Shown here: positions 25,040-34,746 of the stretch, piece after piece
How positions within the stretch are numbered: position 1 is the first letter of the stretch
Layout of the letters: each line of letters starts with the position of its first letter
Assembly: GCF_010731595.1 (NCBI RefSeq)
Contig: NZ_AP022582.1
Span: 3,844,001 to 3,908,000 of the forward strand
Source of the DNA: Mycobacterium seoulense
Lineage (GTDB): Bacteria > Actinomycetota > Actinomycetes > Mycobacteriales > Mycobacteriaceae
DNA: 64,000 nucleotides
Reading direction: 5' to 3'
Translations under genes and position numbers: made by a program
The notes under the pieces: generated by a model
Databases searched by the model: none
What the model was told of the DNA's origin: nothing
Seen by the model: the letters and a program-made list of their open reading frames with translations, nothing else

Positions 25040-25720
25040 ATGACGGGCGATCAGGTGATGGACTGGGACAGCGCATACCGGGAGCAGGCGCACTTCGAGG
25101 GCCCGCCGCCGTGGAACATCGGCGAGCCGCAGCCCGAACTGGCCGCGCTGGCCGCGGCCGGGAAGTTCCGCAGCGACGTGCTGGACGCCGGGTGCGGGGT
25201 CGCCGAACTGTCGTTGGCGCTGGCCGCCCAGGGCTACACGGTGGTCGGGGTCGACATCACGCCGACCGCCGTCGCGGCCGCCACCCGGACCGCCCAGGAG
25301 CGCGGCCTGACCACGGCCAGCTTCGTGCAGGCCGACATCACCTCGTTCAGTGGCTATGACGGACGGTTCTCCACCGTGGTCGATTCCACGCTGTTTCACT
25401 CGCTGCCGGTCGAGGGCCGCGACGGCTACCTGAGCTCCATCCACCGCGCGGCCGCGCCGGGCGCCAGCTTGTTCGTGCTGGTGTTCGCCAAGGGCGCGTT
25501 TCCCGCCGAGATGGAACCCAAGCCCAACGAGGTCGGCGAGGACGAACTTCGCGCCGCGGTCAGCAAGTACTGGGAGGTGGACGACATCCGGCCGGCCTTC
25601 ATCCTGTCGAACGTCGTCGAGATCGCGGGCGCGCCATTCGAATTCCCGCCGCACGAGCGCGACGCGAAGGGCCGGATGAAGATGCCTGCCTACCTGCTCA
25701 CGGCGCACAAAGCGGGCTAG
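25040..25720 (+). CDS. Class I SAM-dependent methyltransferase
   Basis: This 226-residue protein starts with DWDSAYREQAHFEGPPPWNI. It carries motif I VLDAGCGVAELSLALAAQG, followed by VVGVDITPTAVAAAT, and fits the thiopurine/small-molecule methyltransferase-like group. The substrate is unknown. Counterpart of Rv3699. The ATG at 25040 is used; a TTG at 25031 in the same frame has GGAG four bases upstream and cannot be excluded. It converges on egtE with 3 nt between, and is cotranscribed with the GCS2-family gene. Confidence 0.85.
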   Translation: MTGDQVMDWDSAYREQAHFEGPPPWNIGEPQPELAALAAAGKFRSDVLDAGCGVAELSLALAAQGYTVVGVDITPTAVAAATRTAQERGLTTASFVQADITSFSGYDGRFSTVVDSTLFHSLPVEGRDGYLSSIHRAAAPGASLFVLVFAKGAFPAEMEPKPNEVGEDELRAAVSKYWEVDDIRPAFILSNVVEIAGAPFEFPPHERDAKGRMKMPAYLLTAHKAG

Positions 25721-25723
25721 GTC

Positions 25724-26872
25724 CTAACCGGCCGTCGCCGCCGTCGCGGCGATCAGCGCCTCCGCGAAGGTCTCCAGATCGTCGGCGGTGGTGTCGACGT
25801 GCGGCGAGATCCGCAGTCGCGGCCCGGCCAGCTCCAGGGGCGCCCGCTGCACGCCGACGAAGGTGGTCAGGATCCGCCGCTCGGCGAGCAGCCACGACCG
25901 CACCGCTTGCGGATCGGCGCCGTCGACCGGCGCCAGGGTGGTGATGGCGCTGGGCTCGTCGACCTCTTCGACCACCACCCAGCCCGCGACATCGGCCAGC
26001 ACCCGGCGGCTGAGGCCGCCCAGCTCGGCGAGCCGCGCCCGCACTGCCCGCGGCCCGTACGCCAGGTGCTCCCCCAGCGCCAGCGAAAACCCAACGCGCG
26101 CGGCGACATTGGCCTCACCGAACTCCAGCTGCTCGGCCACCGTGAACGAGCCCGCGAGCCACTCCGGCGCGGCCAGCCGCGGATGCAAGCCCTCCATCAG
26201 CCGGCGGCGCACCGCCAGCGCCCCGACACCGCGCGGCCCGGCGATCCACTTGCGCGACGACGCATAGGTCACATCGGCGCCGACCGCGCAGTCCACCTGG
26301 CCCAGCGCCTGGGCGGCATCGACGACCAGCGGCAGCCCCAGCTCGCGGCACAGCTGCGCGATCATCGCCAACGGTTGCACCACCCCGCTGTGGCTGCCGA
26401 CCGCGGTCAGGTTGACCAGGTCGGGCGGGTCGGCCTGTAGCGCCAGCGCCGCGTCGTCGAGCGCGACCCGGCCGTCCTCGAGCGTCGGCAGCAGCTGACG
26501 GTCGAACCCGTGGGCGGCCAGCAACGCCAGGTTCGGACCGTATTCGCCGGGCAGGCACGCCACCCTGCGCCGGTCGGCCGGCCAGGCGCCGAGCAGCAGG
26601 TCCAGCGCGTTGAGGGAGCCCGTGGTGAACACCACCTCGGCGTCGGGCATGCCGGTCAGCGCGGCGAACGCGAGGCGTCCGGCGTCCAGCGCGGGCGCGG
26701 CCGCCTCGGCCGCGACGTAGCCGCCGACTTCGGATTCGTTGCGCGCGTGCAGGGCGGCGGCCTCGATCACCGCAAGGCTCTGTCGCGAGCAGGCCGCGCT
26801 GTCCAGGTGCAGCCCGGCCACCGCCGGGCGGGCCGCCCGCCACCGGTTCGCCAGCGAACCCCCGGCCGTCAC
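25724..26872 (-). CDS. egtE: Ergothioneine biosynthesis PLP-dependent C-S lyase
   Basis: EgtE cleaves the hercynylcysteine sulfoxide to ergothioneine in the last step. The 382-residue protein is a class V aminotransferase fold: [39 protein letters not shown], then the PLP-lysine motif [19 protein letters not shown]. The GTG at 26872 overlaps the egtD stop as GTGA. The frame extends far upstream, but that part is antiparallel shadow of egtD. Last gene of the operon; counterpart of Rv3700c. Confidence 0.92.
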   Translation of the reverse strand: MTAGGSLANRWRAARPAVAGLHLDSAACSRQSLAVIEAAALHARNESEVGGYVAAEAAAPALDAGRLAFAALTGMPDAEVVFTTGSLNALDLLLGAWPADRRRVACLPGEYGPNLALLAAHGFDRQLLPTLEDGRVALDDAALALQADPPDLVNLTAVGSHSGVVQPLAMIAQLCRELGLPLVVDAAQALGQVDCAVGADVTYASSRKWIAGPRGVGALAVRRRLMEGLHPRLAAPEWLAGSFTVAEQLEFGEANVAARVGFSLALGEHLAYGPRAVRARLAELGGLSRRVLADVAGWVVVEEVDEPSAITTLAPVDGADPQAVRSWLLAERRILTTFVGVQRAPLELAGPRLRISPHVDTTADDLETFAEALIAATAATAG

Positions 26873-27834
26873 TTCACGGCCAACGACAACCCGAAGTCGC
26901 CCGCGGCGTCCGTCCACCACCGGGTGCGACGCAGCCCCACCGCGGCCAATTCGGCGCTCACCCCGTCCGGTCGGAACTTGCACGACACCTCGGTGAGCAT
27001 CTCCTCGCCGGCCGCGAAATCGACGGTCAGGTCGAGCGCCTCGACGCGTACCCGCTGGCGCCGGCCGGCGCGCAGCCACATTTCGATGCGTTCCTCGTCG
27101 GCATTCCAGCGCGCCACGTGGTCGAAGGCCTCGACGTCGAAATCGGCGTCGAGTTGCCGGTTGATCACCGCCAGCACGTTGCGGTTGAACGCCGCCGTCA
27201 CCCCGGCCGAGTCGTCGTAGGCGCGCACCAGCCGGCCGGTGTCCTTGACCAGGTCCGTACCCAGCAGCAGGCTGTCCCCGGGCCCCATCTGGGCGGACAG
27301 GCTCGACAGGAACTCCGCCCGCGGTCCGGGGGTGAGGTTGCCGATCGTCGACCCCAGGAACACGAACAGGCGCCGACCCCCGGTCGGGATCTGGGTCAGG
27401 TGTTCCTCGAAATCGCCGCACACCGCGTTGATTTCGACGCCGGCATATTCCCGCTGGATGGCCGCCGCGGCCGTCGACAGGATGCCGGCGTCGACGTCGA
27501 ACGGGACGAACCTGCGCAGCGATCCGCGGTCGCGCAGCGCGTCGAGCAGCAGCCGGGTCTTCTCCGACGTCCCGCTGCCCAACTCCACCAGGGTGTCGGC
27601 CCCGCTGGCCGCGGCGACGTCTGCCGACCGCGCGCGCAGGATCTCGGCCTCGGCGCGGGTCGGATAGTACTCGGGCAACCGGGTGATCTGGTCGAACAGG
27701 TGACTGCCCAGCGAATCGTAGAACCATTTGGGCGGCAACGACTTCGGTGTCCGCTGCAGGCCCTCGAACACGTCGCGGCGCAACGCACGGTCGGCGGAGT
27801 CGGCGGCCAGGTGGTTGGACAGGGTCAGCGTCAT
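26869..27834 (-). CDS. egtD: Histidine N-alpha-methyltransferase
   Basis: EgtD trimethylates histidine with SAM to give hercynine, the first committed step. The 321-residue length equals that of the M. smegmatis enzyme as I recall. Motifs: [76 protein letters not shown], and [16 protein letters not shown] followed by ERIEMWL. The ATG at 27834 overlaps the egtC stop. The protein is intact. Confidence 0.96.
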   Translation of the reverse strand: MTLTLSNHLAADSADRALRRDVFEGLQRTPKSLPPKWFYDSLGSHLFDQITRLPEYYPTRAEAEILRARSADVAAASGADTLVELGSGTSEKTRLLLDALRDRGSLRRFVPFDVDAGILSTAAAAIQREYAGVEINAVCGDFEEHLTQIPTGGRRLFVFLGSTIGNLTPGPRAEFLSSLSAQMGPGDSLLLGTDLVKDTGRLVRAYDDSAGVTAAFNRNVLAVINRQLDADFDVEAFDHVARWNADEERIEMWLRAGRRQRVRVEALDLTVDFAAGEEMLTEVSCKFRPDGVSAELAAVGLRRTRWWTDAAGDFGLSLAVK

Positions 27835-28544
27835 CGATAACCTTCCGGGTGATCCAGCGGGGTCAGCGCGACCCCCGTCGCGGTGACGTCGACGAGGTGG
27901 CGGTCCGGCACTTCCTCCCAACCGGGGTCGTCGTCGTAGGGCTCGCTGGCCAGGACGACACCGTCGGCGCGGCGCAGGATCGACAGCGTGTCGCCGAAGG
28001 CCGTCGCCAGCAGGCGAGAGCCGTTGGCGGCCAGGATGTTCAGCCGCGCGTTCGGGTCGGCAGCCGCTACCTCGCTGATCGTCTCGCCGAGCGCGTCGAG
28101 GCCGCGGTCGAAGATGGCCGCCGCGAGCAGCGCGCTGTCGCAAACCGATTCGGCCCGCGCGGTATCCGGCAGCGCGGCGCGGTCGACGACCCCGTTGTGC
28201 GACAACAACCACTGGCCGTCGGTGAACGGCGCCGTCGCGCTGACGTCGATCGGCATCCCGACCGTCGCCGACCGCACCGCGGCCACCACGCAGTGGCTGC
28301 GCAGCGCCGGCGCGACGGAGGCGAACGACGCGTCACCCCACAGGGGCGCCGGGCTGCGCCAGCGGCGCGGCACTTGGCCGCCCGGGGAGACGTCGAAAAA
28401 CCCGACGCCCCAACCGTCGGCGTTGAGCAGGCCGTGCTTCTGCCGGCGCGGGGCATACGACTGCACCCGCAGCCCGTACGGCGGGTCCAGCACCAGCGAG
28501 GAAACGGTGACGTCGGCCCCGAGCCAACCGAGGTGACGGCACAT
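27831..28544 (-). CDS. egtC: Ergothioneine biosynthesis gamma-glutamyl hydrolase (class II glutamine amidotransferase)
   Basis: EgtC removes the gamma-glutamyl group from the EgtB sulfoxide product. The 237-residue protein begins MCRHLGWLG, so Cys2 becomes the N-terminal nucleophile after Met removal. [17 protein letters not shown] and [11 protein letters not shown] are typical of the Ntn-type GATase II domain. The ATG at 28544 shares a base with the egtB stop (TGATG on the minus strand). Downstream it overlaps egtD by 4 nt. Confidence 0.95.
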   Translation of the reverse strand: MCRHLGWLGADVTVSSLVLDPPYGLRVQSYAPRRQKHGLLNADGWGVGFFDVSPGGQVPRRWRSPAPLWGDASFASVAPALRSHCVVAAVRSATVGMPIDVSATAPFTDGQWLLSHNGVVDRAALPDTARAESVCDSALLAAAIFDRGLDALGETISEVAAADPNARLNILAANGSRLLATAFGDTLSILRRADGVVLASEPYDDDPGWEEVPDRHLVDVTATGVALTPLDHPEGYR

Positions 28545-29932
28545 CAGGCGGAATCCTCGGCGTCCCAGGCCAACCGGACGCCGGAGAAGATCTGGCGCCG
28601 GATCGGATGGTCCCAGTTGCGGAAGCTCGGCCGCAGGATGGCGGGCTCCACGGCCCACGATCCACCGCGCAGCACCCGGTAGTCGCCGCCGAAGAACGGT
28701 TGGGAGTAGCGCTCGTAGATCATCGGGACGAAGCCGGGCCACGGCCGCAGCGGCGAGGAGGTCCACTCCCACACGTCGCCGAGCATCTGCTCGGCCCCGT
28801 ACGCCGAGGCGCCGGCCGGGTACGCCCCGACGGGCGCCGGGCCCAGCGCGGCTCCGCCCAGGTTGGCGAGGGCGTCGGTCGGCGGCTGCGCCCCCCACGG
28901 GTAGCGGCGCCGGCGGTCGGTGGCCGGGTCCCACGCGCAGGCCTTCTCCCATTCCATCTCGGTGGGCAGCCGCGCGCCGGCCCAGGCCGCGTAGGCCTGC
29001 GCCTCGAAGTAGGTGACGTGCTGCACCGGTTCGTCGGCGGGGATGTCCTCGACGTGTCCGAAGCGGGTGCGCGTTCGCGCGTCGGGGCTCCAGAACTGCG
29101 GCGCGGTCAGGCCGGCGCGCTGGCGATGCTCCCAGCCGCGCTCGGACCACCAGCGGGGCTGCCGGTACCCGCCGTCGTCCATGAACTGCCGCCATTCGCC
29201 GTTGGTGACCGGCACCCGGCCGATCCGGAAGGCCGGCAGCTCGACGACGTGGGCGGGACGCTCGTTGTCCAACGCGTACGGCTCGGTCGCGGCGTCCACG
29301 CCCAGCACAAACGGGCCGGCGGGCACCGGCACCGAGGTGCCTGCCAACCCGGGGCGCCCGGCGGGCAGCGCCGCGCTGTCGCGCAACAGCGGCGCGCCGC
29401 TGCGCAGGTTCAACGCCTGCAACATGGTCTCGTCGTGCTGGTTTTCGTGGCTGATCACCAACGCGAACGCGAAGCTGTCCGCGTCGTCGGGCAGGGCGTC
29501 GAGGGCGTCGAGGGCGGCCGAGCGCACGGTCCGGCAGTACGACCGCGCGCGGTCCGGGGACAGCAGCGGCAACTCGACCCGGCTCGCGCGCGAGTGCACG
29601 AAGGCGTCGTAGAGGCCCTCGACCGCCGGCGGCAGCATGCCGGGCCGGCCCGGGTCGCCGTCACGCAGCAGCCACAGCTCCTCTTGCTGACCGATGTGCG
29701 CCAGGTCCCACACCAGCGGGCTCATCAGGGGGTCGTACTGCCGGTACAGTTCGGCGTCGTCGAAGTCGACCAGCCGCAACGTCCGCGCCCGCGCCCGCGC
29801 CAGATCGTCGGCAAGACTCGCCCGGCATGACGATCGCAAGCGCGGCGCCGGGGGTGCTCCCCAGCTCCGCGGGGACCCCACCCGCTTGTGGGGGACCGGG
29901 CGCGGCGGGTCGGAATCCTCAGCGGAAGTCAC
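28544..29932 (-). CDS. egtB: Hercynine oxygenase (sulfoxide synthase)
   Basis: EgtB joins hercynine and gamma-Glu-Cys through an iron-dependent oxidative C-S bond. The 462-residue protein has a DinB_2 domain with [17 protein letters not shown] and the iron motif HENQHDE (H-x3-H-x-E). The C-terminal FGE-sulfatase domain shows [53 protein letters not shown] and [12 protein letters not shown]. Homologues I recall are about 430 residues and begin near [17 protein letters not shown]. Here about 38 extra residues precede that point, encoded by a GC-rich sequence with internal inverted repeats. No in-frame start exists between the repeat and the conserved part. The GTG at 29932 overlaps the egtA stop. 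Confidence 0.94.
   Translation of the reverse strand: MTSAEDSDPPRPVPHKRVGSPRSWGAPPAPRLRSSCRASLADDLARARARTLRLVDFDDAELYRQYDPLMSPLVWDLAHIGQQEELWLLRDGDPGRPGMLPPAVEGLYDAFVHSRASRVELPLLSPDRARSYCRTVRSAALDALDALPDDADSFAFALVISHENQHDETMLQALNLRSGAPLLRDSAALPAGRPGLAGTSVPVPAGPFVLGVDAATEPYALDNERPAHVVELPAFRIGRVPVTNGEWRQFMDDGGYRQPRWWSERGWEHRQRAGLTAPQFWSPDARTRTRFGHVEDIPADEPVQHVTYFEAQAYAAWAGARLPTEMEWEKACAWDPATDRRRRYPWGAQPPTDALANLGGAALGPAPVGAYPAGASAYGAEQMLGDVWEWTSSPLRPWPGFVPMIYERYSQPFFGGDYRVLRGGSWAVEPAILRPSFRNWDHPIRRQIFSGVRLAWDAEDSA
29863..29905. repeat. GC-rich inverted-repeat sequence inside the 5' end of egtB
   Basis: CTCCCCAGCTCCGCGGGGA can fold by itself, and CCCACCCGCTTGTGGGGGA forms a second small hairpin. 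The 19-mer at 29878-29896 recurs with one mismatch at 16289-16307 in the DUF4350 gene. The element encodes part of the extra N-terminal residues of EgtB and looks like an inserted short repeat. Whether it is a family repeat in this genome cannot be decided from one window. Confidence 0.5.
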
Positions 29933-31191
29933 AGCCCCCCTCGCGCCAGTCGCGCCACGGTGGGCGCGATGCCGTGCTGGATCACCCGGTCGGAGAAGTC
30001 GTCGCCGGGACATCGGCCCCGTTCGACGGCGTCGACCAGGCGCTGCATCGAATCGGCGAGTCCGGGCGGCGCCAGTCCGGCGGCGACGGCGACGCACTTG
30101 TTGGCCGCGGCGTACAGCCGCCGGTCGCGCAGCCCCAACCGGGCCGCGGTGTCCCAGGCGGTGGCCACCGGTTCGACCGCCTCGGCCGCGACGCCGGCCG
30201 CGACCGGGTCGTCGAGCAGGGTCACCAGGGTGAACACCAGCACCGGCCAGAAGGCGTCCGGCACGCTGTCGAGGTAGCGGATCTCCAGCCACTGCCTGGG
30301 GCGCACCGGGGGAAACAGTGTGGTCAGGTGGTATTCCAAATCGGCGACGGTGGGGCGACGATCACCGAGCAACACCCGGCCGTCCACCCAGTCGGCAAAC
30401 GGCACCCAGCGCTCGACCGCTGTGAGTTCTGAGGCTGTGTGCACCAGCATCACCGGCGCTTTGAGCGCGTAGCGCGCCCAGTCGGTGCCGGGTTCGTCGC
30501 CGCTGGCGCCCAGGATGGGTCCGCACCGCGCCGAGTCCATCTGGCCCCACACCCATTGCCGGGTCGAGGCCCAGCCGGTGAACCCGCCGCGCAGCATCGG
30601 CGAGTTCGCGGCCATCGCGATCATGGTGGGGCCCAGCGCGTGCGCCAGCCGTACCCGGTCCGCCCAGCCGGCCCGCGGCCCGGCGTCCAGGTTGACCTGA
30701 ATGGACGCGGTGGACGTCATCATGGCCGCGCCGGCCGCACCCGAGCGGCTGGACGCGAAGAACCGCTCCATGGCGCGGTAGCGCGCGCCCGGGTTGATGC
30801 GCTTGGGCAGGCGCAGCGGGTCCGCCCCCAAAAAGACGAGGCCCAGCCCGGCGCCGGCGAACGCCGACCGCAACACGGACTGGTCGCGGCGCATCGCGTC
30901 GATGGCGGCCACCACCCCGTCGGCCGGCGGACCGGACAGCTCCACCGCACCGCCGGGCTCCACCGTGACCCGGCTGCCGCCGGGCAACGCCGGCAGCTGC
31001 CTCAGCACGTCGGCGATCTCGTCCCAGCCGGGCCTGCGGTGCGGGTCGGCCGGGTCGTGGCAGTGGGCTTCCACCTCCAGACCAACCCGGGCCAATGGGG
31101 CGTCCACCAGGCAGCCCTCGGCGATGTAGTGCGCGGCTGCTCTGGAATCGGCCATCTCGGAGCTCGCGGTAGTGATAGCGGCAAACGTCAT
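29929..31191 (-). CDS. egtA: Ergothioneine-pathway glutamate-cysteine ligase
   Basis: EgtA makes gamma-glutamylcysteine for EgtB. The 420-residue protein has GCS2-type motifs: [61 protein letters not shown] and [16 protein letters not shown]. The ATG at 31191 follows a GGGATA purine stretch. It is the first gene of the egtABCDE operon, whose promoter should lie in the 165 bp up to 31356. Counterpart of Rv3704c, annotated gshA in places. Confidence 0.95.
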   Translation of the reverse strand: MTFAAITTASSEMADSRAAAHYIAEGCLVDAPLARVGLEVEAHCHDPADPHRRPGWDEIADVLRQLPALPGGSRVTVEPGGAVELSGPPADGVVAAIDAMRRDQSVLRSAFAGAGLGLVFLGADPLRLPKRINPGARYRAMERFFASSRSGAAGAAMMTSTASIQVNLDAGPRAGWADRVRLAHALGPTMIAMAANSPMLRGGFTGWASTRQWVWGQMDSARCGPILGASGDEPGTDWARYALKAPVMLVHTASELTAVERWVPFADWVDGRVLLGDRRPTVADLEYHLTTLFPPVRPRQWLEIRYLDSVPDAFWPVLVFTLVTLLDDPVAAGVAAEAVEPVATAWDTAARLGLRDRRLYAAANKCVAVAAGLAPPGLADSMQRLVDAVERGRCPGDDFSDRVIQHGIAPTVARLARGGL

Positions 31192-31356
31192 ATCACTATC
31201 CCTTCGGGCCTGGGCCAGCCTGAGCACGCGTCTGCGGACCACTTCCCTGCATAGCTAAGGCAACGGTAACCGCCACTACTTCATCTAACAGATGGCTCCG
31301 ACATATTCCCGTTCGCGCCCAAACTCAAGCATCCCGACCCGGCCCCGAAACCCGGC

Positions 31357-32022
31357 TCACTGACCGAGCGCGTTCTGCATCGCGCCGGCCAGCACGTCGA
31401 CCGCCGGCCCGGCGTTGCCAGACTGGCAGACCTTGGCCTGCAGCAACACATTTTCGCGCAGCCTGGTTTGATTGAAACACCGCCGATCGGTGCCGGCCTC
31501 TTGCTTGGTCCAGTTCGCGTCGGCGGCGCCGGGTGGCCCCCCCTCGAACGACCACACCTGAGTCACGCCGTTGTCCAGGTGCATCGCGGTGGTCTGGCCG
31601 GAGCAGCCCACCGTGCGGTCCACCACGCGATGGAACGCGCGGTCGGCGGCGTCGTTGGTGGCAAACACCCCGACCGCCTGCTTGACGAAGTGGGTCTGGT
31701 CGTTGGCCGACGTCTGGGTGACGGCGCCGTTGAACGACGCCAGGTCCGGGTCGGCGTACACCTCGGGCAATCCGATGTCGGCCCAGTTGTTGCACGCCGG
31801 AACGTCCACCCAGTCACCCCGCACCGGCTGGGTGAACACCGACTCCCAGCCCATGGGTCCGCCCACGATGTTGCCGACCGACCCTTTACCCAGGACCGCG
31901 TAGTTCACCACCCCGGGTTCCGACGGGTGCGCGGCCGCAACCGGTAGGGCGGCCGCGCACTCCATGGCCAGGCCGATGGTGATCGCGACAGCGCGGACCC
32001 GCATGGTCATTCCAGCGATCAT
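31357..32022 (-). CDS. Secreted sensor-domain (PknH extracellular-like) protein
   Basis: This 221-residue protein has a signal peptide (VRAVAITIGLAMECAAALPVAAAHP, probable cleavage after AAA). The exported domain has the PknH-C/'sensor domain' pattern: CNNWADIGLPEVYADPDLAS, FVKQAVGVFATNDAADRAFH, VVDRTVGCSGQTTAM, and late CFNQTRLRENVLLQAKVCQS. Paired Cys residues suggest disulfides, as in PknH. Counterpart of Rv3705c. Ligand unknown. ATG at 32022, with 32010 possible. It lies between egtA and the catalase gene on the same strand. Confidence 0.85.
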   Translation of the reverse strand: MIAGMTMRVRAVAITIGLAMECAAALPVAAAHPSEPGVVNYAVLGKGSVGNIVGGPMGWESVFTQPVRGDWVDVPACNNWADIGLPEVYADPDLASFNGAVTQTSANDQTHFVKQAVGVFATNDAADRAFHRVVDRTVGCSGQTTAMHLDNGVTQVWSFEGGPPGAADANWTKQEAGTDRRCFNQTRLRENVLLQAKVCQSGNAGPAVDVLAGAMQNALGQ

Positions 32023-32043
32023 GCCAGGCGGGTGGGCGCGCGG

Positions 32044-33492
32044 TCAGCCCCCGTTGCCCCGCACGCCCTCCTCGACCAACTTGCCGAGGTCGGGGTCGAC
32101 GTTGCGCCAGTACTCGAACACCCGCGACAGCACCGGTTCCTTGACGCCCTTGGATACGTGCCCAATGATGTTGTGCGCCAACCGGTCCCGAGCCGCGTCG
32201 TCGAGGACGTCGCGAACCATGGTGCCGGCCTGGCCCCAGTCGTCGTCCTCGGCGTGCAGCGTGTACGCGGCGCGGACCATGTCGCCGTCGGCGTGCCAGC
32301 GCACCTCGGCGGCCCGGGCCGGGTCGGCGTGCGGGCCGCCGTAGGAGTTGGGCGCGTACACCGGGTCGGAGACGTTCTTGACCCGCATCGCCCCGTCCTT
32401 GGAGTAGCTGTTCACCTCGACCTTCGGTTCGTTGACGGGGATCTGCCGGTAGTTGGTGCCCAGCCGGGCGCGGTGCGCGTCGGAGTAGGAGAACCCGCGG
32501 GCCTGCAGCATCTTGTCGGGACTCAGCCCGGTGCCGGGCACGGTGTTGTTCGGCTCGAAGGCGGCCTGCTCGATTTCGGTGTGGTAATCGGTGACGTTGC
32601 GGTTCAGCGTCATCTTGCCGACGTCGATCAACGGGTAGTCGCCGTGCGGCCACACCTTGGTCAGGTCGAACGGGTTGAACCGGTAGTTGCGGGCCTCCTC
32701 GTACGGCATGATCTGCATCTTCAGGGTCCAGCTGGGGTGGTCGCCGCCCTCGATCGCCTCGTAGAGGTCCCGCTGGTGGTAGTCGCCGTCCTCCCCGGCC
32801 AGCCGGTCGGCGTCTTCCTGGGTCAGGAAGTCGACGCCCTGATCGGTCTTGAAGTGATACTTGACCCAGAAGATCTCGCCGGACGCGTTGATCCAGCTAT
32901 AGGTGTGGCTGCTGTAGCCGTTCATGTGCCGCCAGGTCTTGGGGATGCCGCGGTCACCCATCAGCCAGGTCACCTGGTGGGCGGACTCCGGCGACAGGGT
33001 CCAGAAGTCCCACTGCATGTTGTGGTCGCGGACGTTGCTCGCCTGCAGGCGCTTCTGGGAACGGATGAAGTGCTGGAATTTCAGCGGGTCCCGCATGAAG
33101 AAGACCGGCGTGTTGTTACCGACCATGTCGAAGTTGCCTTCGCTGGTGTAGAACTTCAGGGCGAAGCCGCGCGGGTCGCGCCAGGTGTCCGGGCTGCCGC
33201 GCTCGCCCGCGACGGTGGAGAACCTGGCCAGCATGTCGGTCTTGGTGCCGGGCTGGAAGACCGCGGCCCTGGTGTATTTGCTGACGTCGTTGGTGACCTC
33301 GAAGGTGCCGAAGGCGCCGCCGCCCTTCGCGTGCGGCTGACGCTCCGGGATGCGCTCCCGGTTGAACTGGGCCATCTGCTCGATCAGGTAGTGGTCCTGC
33401 AGCAGGATCGGGCCGTCGGGCCCGATCGTCAACGACTGGTCGTCGCTGGGTGCAGCGATGCCGGCGTCAGTGGTGGTGAAACGCTCCGTCAT
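32044..33492 (-). CDS. katA: Monofunctional heme catalase
   Basis: It decomposes hydrogen peroxide. The 482-residue small-subunit clade catalase has the distal-His motif [17 protein letters not shown] and the proximal heme-tyrosine motif RGFSYSDAH. Other conserved parts are [31 protein letters not shown] and [20 protein letters not shown]. It is distinct from the bifunctional KatG of M. tuberculosis, and I recall no such gene in that species' syntenic interval. A perfect palindrome lies about 80 nt upstream of the ATG at 33492. The gene sits beside the ergothioneine operon, giving two antioxidant functions side by side. Confidence 0.96.
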   Translation of the reverse strand: MTERFTTTDAGIAAPSDDQSLTIGPDGPILLQDHYLIEQMAQFNRERIPERQPHAKGGGAFGTFEVTNDVSKYTRAAVFQPGTKTDMLARFSTVAGERGSPDTWRDPRGFALKFYTSEGNFDMVGNNTPVFFMRDPLKFQHFIRSQKRLQASNVRDHNMQWDFWTLSPESAHQVTWLMGDRGIPKTWRHMNGYSSHTYSWINASGEIFWVKYHFKTDQGVDFLTQEDADRLAGEDGDYHQRDLYEAIEGGDHPSWTLKMQIMPYEEARNYRFNPFDLTKVWPHGDYPLIDVGKMTLNRNVTDYHTEIEQAAFEPNNTVPGTGLSPDKMLQARGFSYSDAHRARLGTNYRQIPVNEPKVEVNSYSKDGAMRVKNVSDPVYAPNSYGGPHADPARAAEVRWHADGDMVRAAYTLHAEDDDWGQAGTMVRDVLDDAARDRLAHNIIGHVSKGVKEPVLSRVFEYWRNVDPDLGKLVEEGVRGNGG

Positions 33493-33570
33493 GTCGCTAT
33501 CTCCTCGGTTGGTGGGCTGACTCCAGGCTTTGGCTACGAAAATGCCCGCGTACCAATGACTATTCTCGCT

Positions 33571-33589
33571 TTCTTGACCGAGTCAAGAA
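33571..33589. promoter_or_regulatory. Palindromic operator candidate upstream of katA
   Basis: TTCTTGAC-CGA-GTCAAGAA is a perfect 8-bp inverted repeat with a 3-nt centre. On the minus strand it contains TTGACT, a good -35 box, followed 18 nt later by TAGTCA as a possible -10. A repressor bound here would block the katA promoter. The regulator is unknown; the sequence does not look like a classic Fur box. Confidence 0.6.
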
Positions 33590-33601
33590 GTGCATCGGCC
33601 G

Positions 33602-33988
33602 CTACGGACGCGGCGCCGGTGCGCCGGGGGGCATGGGCACGATCAACCCGGGGCCGCCGGAATTCCATGGGCCGCCGGGCCCGGGCCCCCCGGACCCCCA
33701 CGGCCCGGGGCCGTATCCCGGTCCCCACGGACCATTGCCCGGTCCGGGGCCGCCCCCGGGCCTGAACATCTGGCCGTGGTGATAGTGGCAGTGGTGGTAA
33801 TACCCGTACACGAAGGCCCCGGCGAAGAACACGGTGGAGATGATGAAGACGGTCCCGGCGACGATGACCACCCACGCCGCGGCCGTGTACAACCTTGGCG
33901 GTCTCACCCGCTCCGGCGGCGGGGGTGCGGCTGCTGGCGCGGGGGCGGGGGTCGGCGGGGTCGGCTGCGGTTCTGGTGTCTCGCTCAT
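33602..33988 (-). CDS. Small Pro/Gly/His-rich membrane protein
   Basis: The 128-residue protein has three parts. A Pro-rich cytoplasmic N-terminus (SETPEPQPTPPTPAPAPA) comes first, then one membrane helix (AAAWVVIVAGTVFIISTVFF). A YGYYHHCHYHHGQMFRP cluster and a Gly/Pro-rich tail follow. The His/Cys/Met cluster just outside the membrane could bind copper or zinc, but this is inference. It shares layout and the start MSET with the next gene and appears paralogous. By position it belongs to the Rv3705A/Rv3706c group of small Pro-rich proteins. Confidence 0.7.
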   Translation of the reverse strand: MSETPEPQPTPPTPAPAPAAAPPPPERVRPPRLYTAAAWVVIVAGTVFIISTVFFAGAFVYGYYHHCHYHHGQMFRPGGGPGPGNGPWGPGYGPGPWGSGGPGPGGPWNSGGPGLIVPMPPGAPAPRP

Positions 33989-34147
33989 CCCTGAATGATG
34001 CCCAAGGGCGCCTCCGGCATAACAGGGTCGGGCCACAAACTTGCTGTGAATCGAGGTGCGGCGGCGCGGCGCCGGTGACGAGACGACACGCGGCCCGGCG
34101 CTCTCGGGGAGCACCGGGCCGCTGGCGGTACGGGAGGGGTTGTGGAG

Positions 34148-34522
34148 CTACGGCGTCCGGGACGGGGCGACCGACGACGGAATCTGGCTGGGGCCGGGGG
34201 CGGCGGGCGCCACCGACGCGGGCCCGCCCTGCTGGATACCGGCCGGCCCGCCGGCACCCGGGCCACCCGGGCCGCCCATGCGGTGCGGGTGCATGAACGC
34301 CGCGTGGTGCTTGTGGTGGTGGCCGTGGTGGCCGCCGCGGTGGCCGAGGATGAAGCCGGTGAAGAAGATGACCGCGACGATGAACACGATCCCGGCGACG
34401 ATGGCGACCCACGCGGCGAGTTGGAAGACCCGCGGGGCCCGGTAGGCGGCCGCCGCTTCCGCGGCGACCGGTGCGGTGGCGGTGGCAGTCCGCGCAGTGG
34501 GGGTTTCAGATGTTTCACTCAT
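34148..34522 (-). CDS. Small His/Pro-rich membrane protein (paralogue of preceding)
   Basis: The 124-residue protein has a Thr/Ala-rich N-terminus, one membrane helix (LAAWVAIVAGIVFIVAVIFF) and then GHRGGHHGHHHKHHAAFMHP, a dense His cluster. A Gly/Pro/Ala tail ends the protein. The helix sequence AWV-IVAGIVFI is nearly the same as in the neighbour at 33602-33988, which supports a tandem duplication. The ATG at 34522 starts MSETSETPTA. Metal binding is plausible but unproven. Confidence 0.7.
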   Translation of the reverse strand: MSETSETPTARTATATAPVAAEAAAAYRAPRVFQLAAWVAIVAGIVFIVAVIFFTGFILGHRGGHHGHHHKHHAAFMHPHRMGGPGGPGAGGPAGIQQGGPASVAPAAPGPSQIPSSVAPSRTP

Positions 34523-34746
34523 GAGACAAATGATGAAGTCGTTAACAATAGTGCGGCTATGCACCACTTATGTAGGAGCTGTGAGGTCAAAACCCGCTCC
34601 CCAGCAGGTCAACCAGCCAAACCCACCCTCGGGTAAGCGTCAGCGGCCCGTGCCGGCATGGACCGGATCGGCGCAAACGAATTCCATGGCAGCAGTGTGG
34701 ACCCACGATTGGCGTTCGACGCCGCGGACCCACTAATTTTCCTGAC

